This document shows positions 63,092 through 64,000 of a stretch of 64,000 nucleotides of DNA, piece by piece. The notes under the pieces are model-generated. The model was not told the origin of the DNA. It was given only the letters and a program-made list of their open reading frames with translations, and ran no database searches. Every line of letters begins with the position of its first letter. The stretch's first letter is position 1. Made by a program: the position numbers and the translations under genes. Source of the stretch: Tangfeifania diversioriginum (lineage in GTDB: Bacteria; Bacteroidota; Bacteroidia; Bacteroidales; Prolixibacteraceae); NCBI RefSeq assembly GCF_900141875.1, contig NZ_FQZE01000024.1, forward strand, positions 1 through 64,000, written 5' to 3'.

Positions 63092-63471
63092 AGTATTTGA
63101 TAGATACTAATATTTTCCTTGAGATTCTTTTAAACCAGGAAAAGAATGAAATATGTAAAACATATTTGAATGACTCGATTGGAAAAATTTGCATGTCGGA
63201 TTTCTCGTTATATTCAATTGGAGTTATTCTTTTCAGAAATAAAAAAAATAAATTGTTTAAAGATTTTATCAATGATGTTTTGCCTAAGGTTAAACTTGTG
63301 ACTTTGCAATCAAAAGATTATTACGAGGTAGCAGATATTGCAAATCAATTTAATCTTGATTTTGATGATGCCTACCAGGTAGCTGTTGCAAAAAGTTTAA
63401 ATCTGTCAGTTTCAACTATGGATAAAGATTTTACCAATGTTGAGCAATTCTGCAAAATCAATTTTGTATAA
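63082..63471 (+). CDS. PIN-domain toxin (VapC-like RNase)
   Basis: A 129-residue PIN protein: LIDTNIFLEILLNQEKNE (first aspartate), DFSLYSIGVIL, then LDFDDAYQVAVAKS (acidic pair) and STMDKDFTNV (last aspartate). The four acidic residues expected of a Mg-dependent RNase are present. Toxin partner of the overlapping DUF2281 gene. Confidence 0.87.
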   Translation: MEVKYLIDTNIFLEILLNQEKNEICKTYLNDSIGKICMSDFSLYSIGVILFRNKKNKLFKDFINDVLPKVKLVTLQSKDYYEVADIANQFNLDFDDAYQVAVAKSLNLSVSTMDKDFTNVEQFCKINFV

Positions 63472-63561
63472 TAAAAATTACCAGGAAAAGAATATCTCCA
63501 TTTGTTTTCCAAACTTAATTATCCATCATCAATTCAGTTATTGATTTATAGTAAAAATAAA

Positions 63562-64000
63562 ATGAAACACTTCACTTCAGTAAAAGATATTCCCGATTTA
63601 AAAAAGGCGGTAGAAACTGCCTTGGAAATCAAAAAGAACCGGTTTGACTACAAGCATTTTGGGAAAAATAAAACAATGGTTTTGATATTCTTCAACCCCA
63701 GTTTGCGTACCCGTCTGAGCACTCAGAAGGCGGCCATGAATTTGGGCATGAATACCATGGTGATGAACGTTAGCGAAGACGGCTGGCAGTTGGAATCGGA
63801 ATTGGGCGTTGTAATGGACAGCGATAAACCGGAGCACCTGAAGGAAGCCATCCCGGTTATTGGTAAATACTGCGATGTGATTGGCGTGCGCTCATTTGCA
63901 AGATTTCAGAATAAGGAAGATGATTACGCTGAAAAAATATTGAATCAGTTTATTGACTATGCCGGCGTTCCGGTGGTGAGTATGGAGGGCGCAACCCGCC
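63562..64000 (+). CDS. argF': N-succinylornithine carbamoyltransferase, partial (runs off window)
   Basis: The first 146 residues of a transcarbamylase of the acyl-ornithine class. Carbamoyl phosphate loop SLRTRLST is at 47-54, Trp75 with LESELG follows, and residue 90 is proline in SDKPEH. In the Bacteroides succinylornithine enzyme the same position is Pro90, whereas acetylornithine enzymes of xanthomonads have glutamate there, and this residue sets substrate choice. SFARF at about 107-111 is also conserved. Makes N-acyl-citrulline from N-acyl-ornithine. The rest of the gene, and probably argB, argE and argH, lie beyond the right edge. Confidence 0.92.
   Translation, partial: MKHFTSVKDIPDLKKAVETALEIKKNRFDYKHFGKNKTMVLIFFNPSLRTRLSTQKAAMNLGMNTMVMNVSEDGWQLESELGVVMDSDKPEHLKEAIPVIGKYCDVIGVRSFARFQNKEDDYAEKILNQFIDYAGVPVVSMEGATR

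Overview
The window reads as a chromosomal segment of a Bacteroidota bacterium, probably an anaerobe-leaning marine or sediment lineage near Marinilabiliales/Prolixibacteraceae (the family placement is inference). Phylum evidence: TTTG-N19-TAnnTTTG promoters, weak or absent Shine-Dalgarno sequences, the nadK / PorG-like / uppS / bamA / skp / skp gene order, a GT3-type glycogen synthase, a zinc-free type B L31, and a succinylornithine-type transcarbamylase in the arginine cluster.

Left part (1-16 kb) is accessory in character. It opens with an HNH endonuclease and an OLD-family ATPase/Toprim nuclease in tandem (candidate defence pair). A DUF559 (Vsr-like) nuclease gene follows, sandwiched between two copies of a palindromic repeat array with matching inverted termini (3899-5271). 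Then come two lipoprotein genes with a strikingly phased CTGT/ACAG array upstream (7847-8040), an acyl-CoA dehydrogenase, a DMT exporter, a fatty acid desaturase, an SDR enzyme and small envelope proteins. Several families of dispersed palindromic or heptameric repeats are scattered here.

Middle part (16-50 kb) is mostly housekeeping: a hybrid histidine kinase, thiol peroxidase, S9 peptidase, a UPF0175/DUF3368 toxin-antitoxin pair, Gfo/Idh oxidoreductase with 4-alpha-glucanotransferase, pdxJ with an alpha/beta hydrolase, then a CBS protein-nadK run followed by the outer-membrane biogenesis block (PorG-like, uppS, bamA, two skp/ompH) ending in a clear terminator. After that come glycogen synthase, murI, a sugar kinase/nucleotidyltransferase pair, gamma carbonic anhydrase, korAB (2-oxoacid:ferredoxin oxidoreductase), two tandem paralogous GNAT-like proteins, rpmE2, lon, an HMA-domain lipoprotein and a decayed TonB-receptor start.

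Right part (50-64 kb) is an arginine/proline biosynthesis locus: carA-carB on the minus strand diverge from argR-GNAT-argG-argC-argD-proC-proB-proA on the plus strand, with two ArgR boxes exactly 3 bp apart between them. A DUF2281/PIN toxin-antitoxin pair sits between proA and the carbamoyltransferase gene that runs off the right edge. That enzyme carries Pro90, the residue that marks N-succinylornithine specificity, so the arginine pathway here probably uses succinylated rather than acetylated intermediates; the GNAT protein in the operon is then the obvious candidate for the first, glutamate-succinylating step. argB, argE and argH are not in the window and are expected beyond the right edge. 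No tRNA, rRNA, CRISPR array or recognisable IS transposase was seen.
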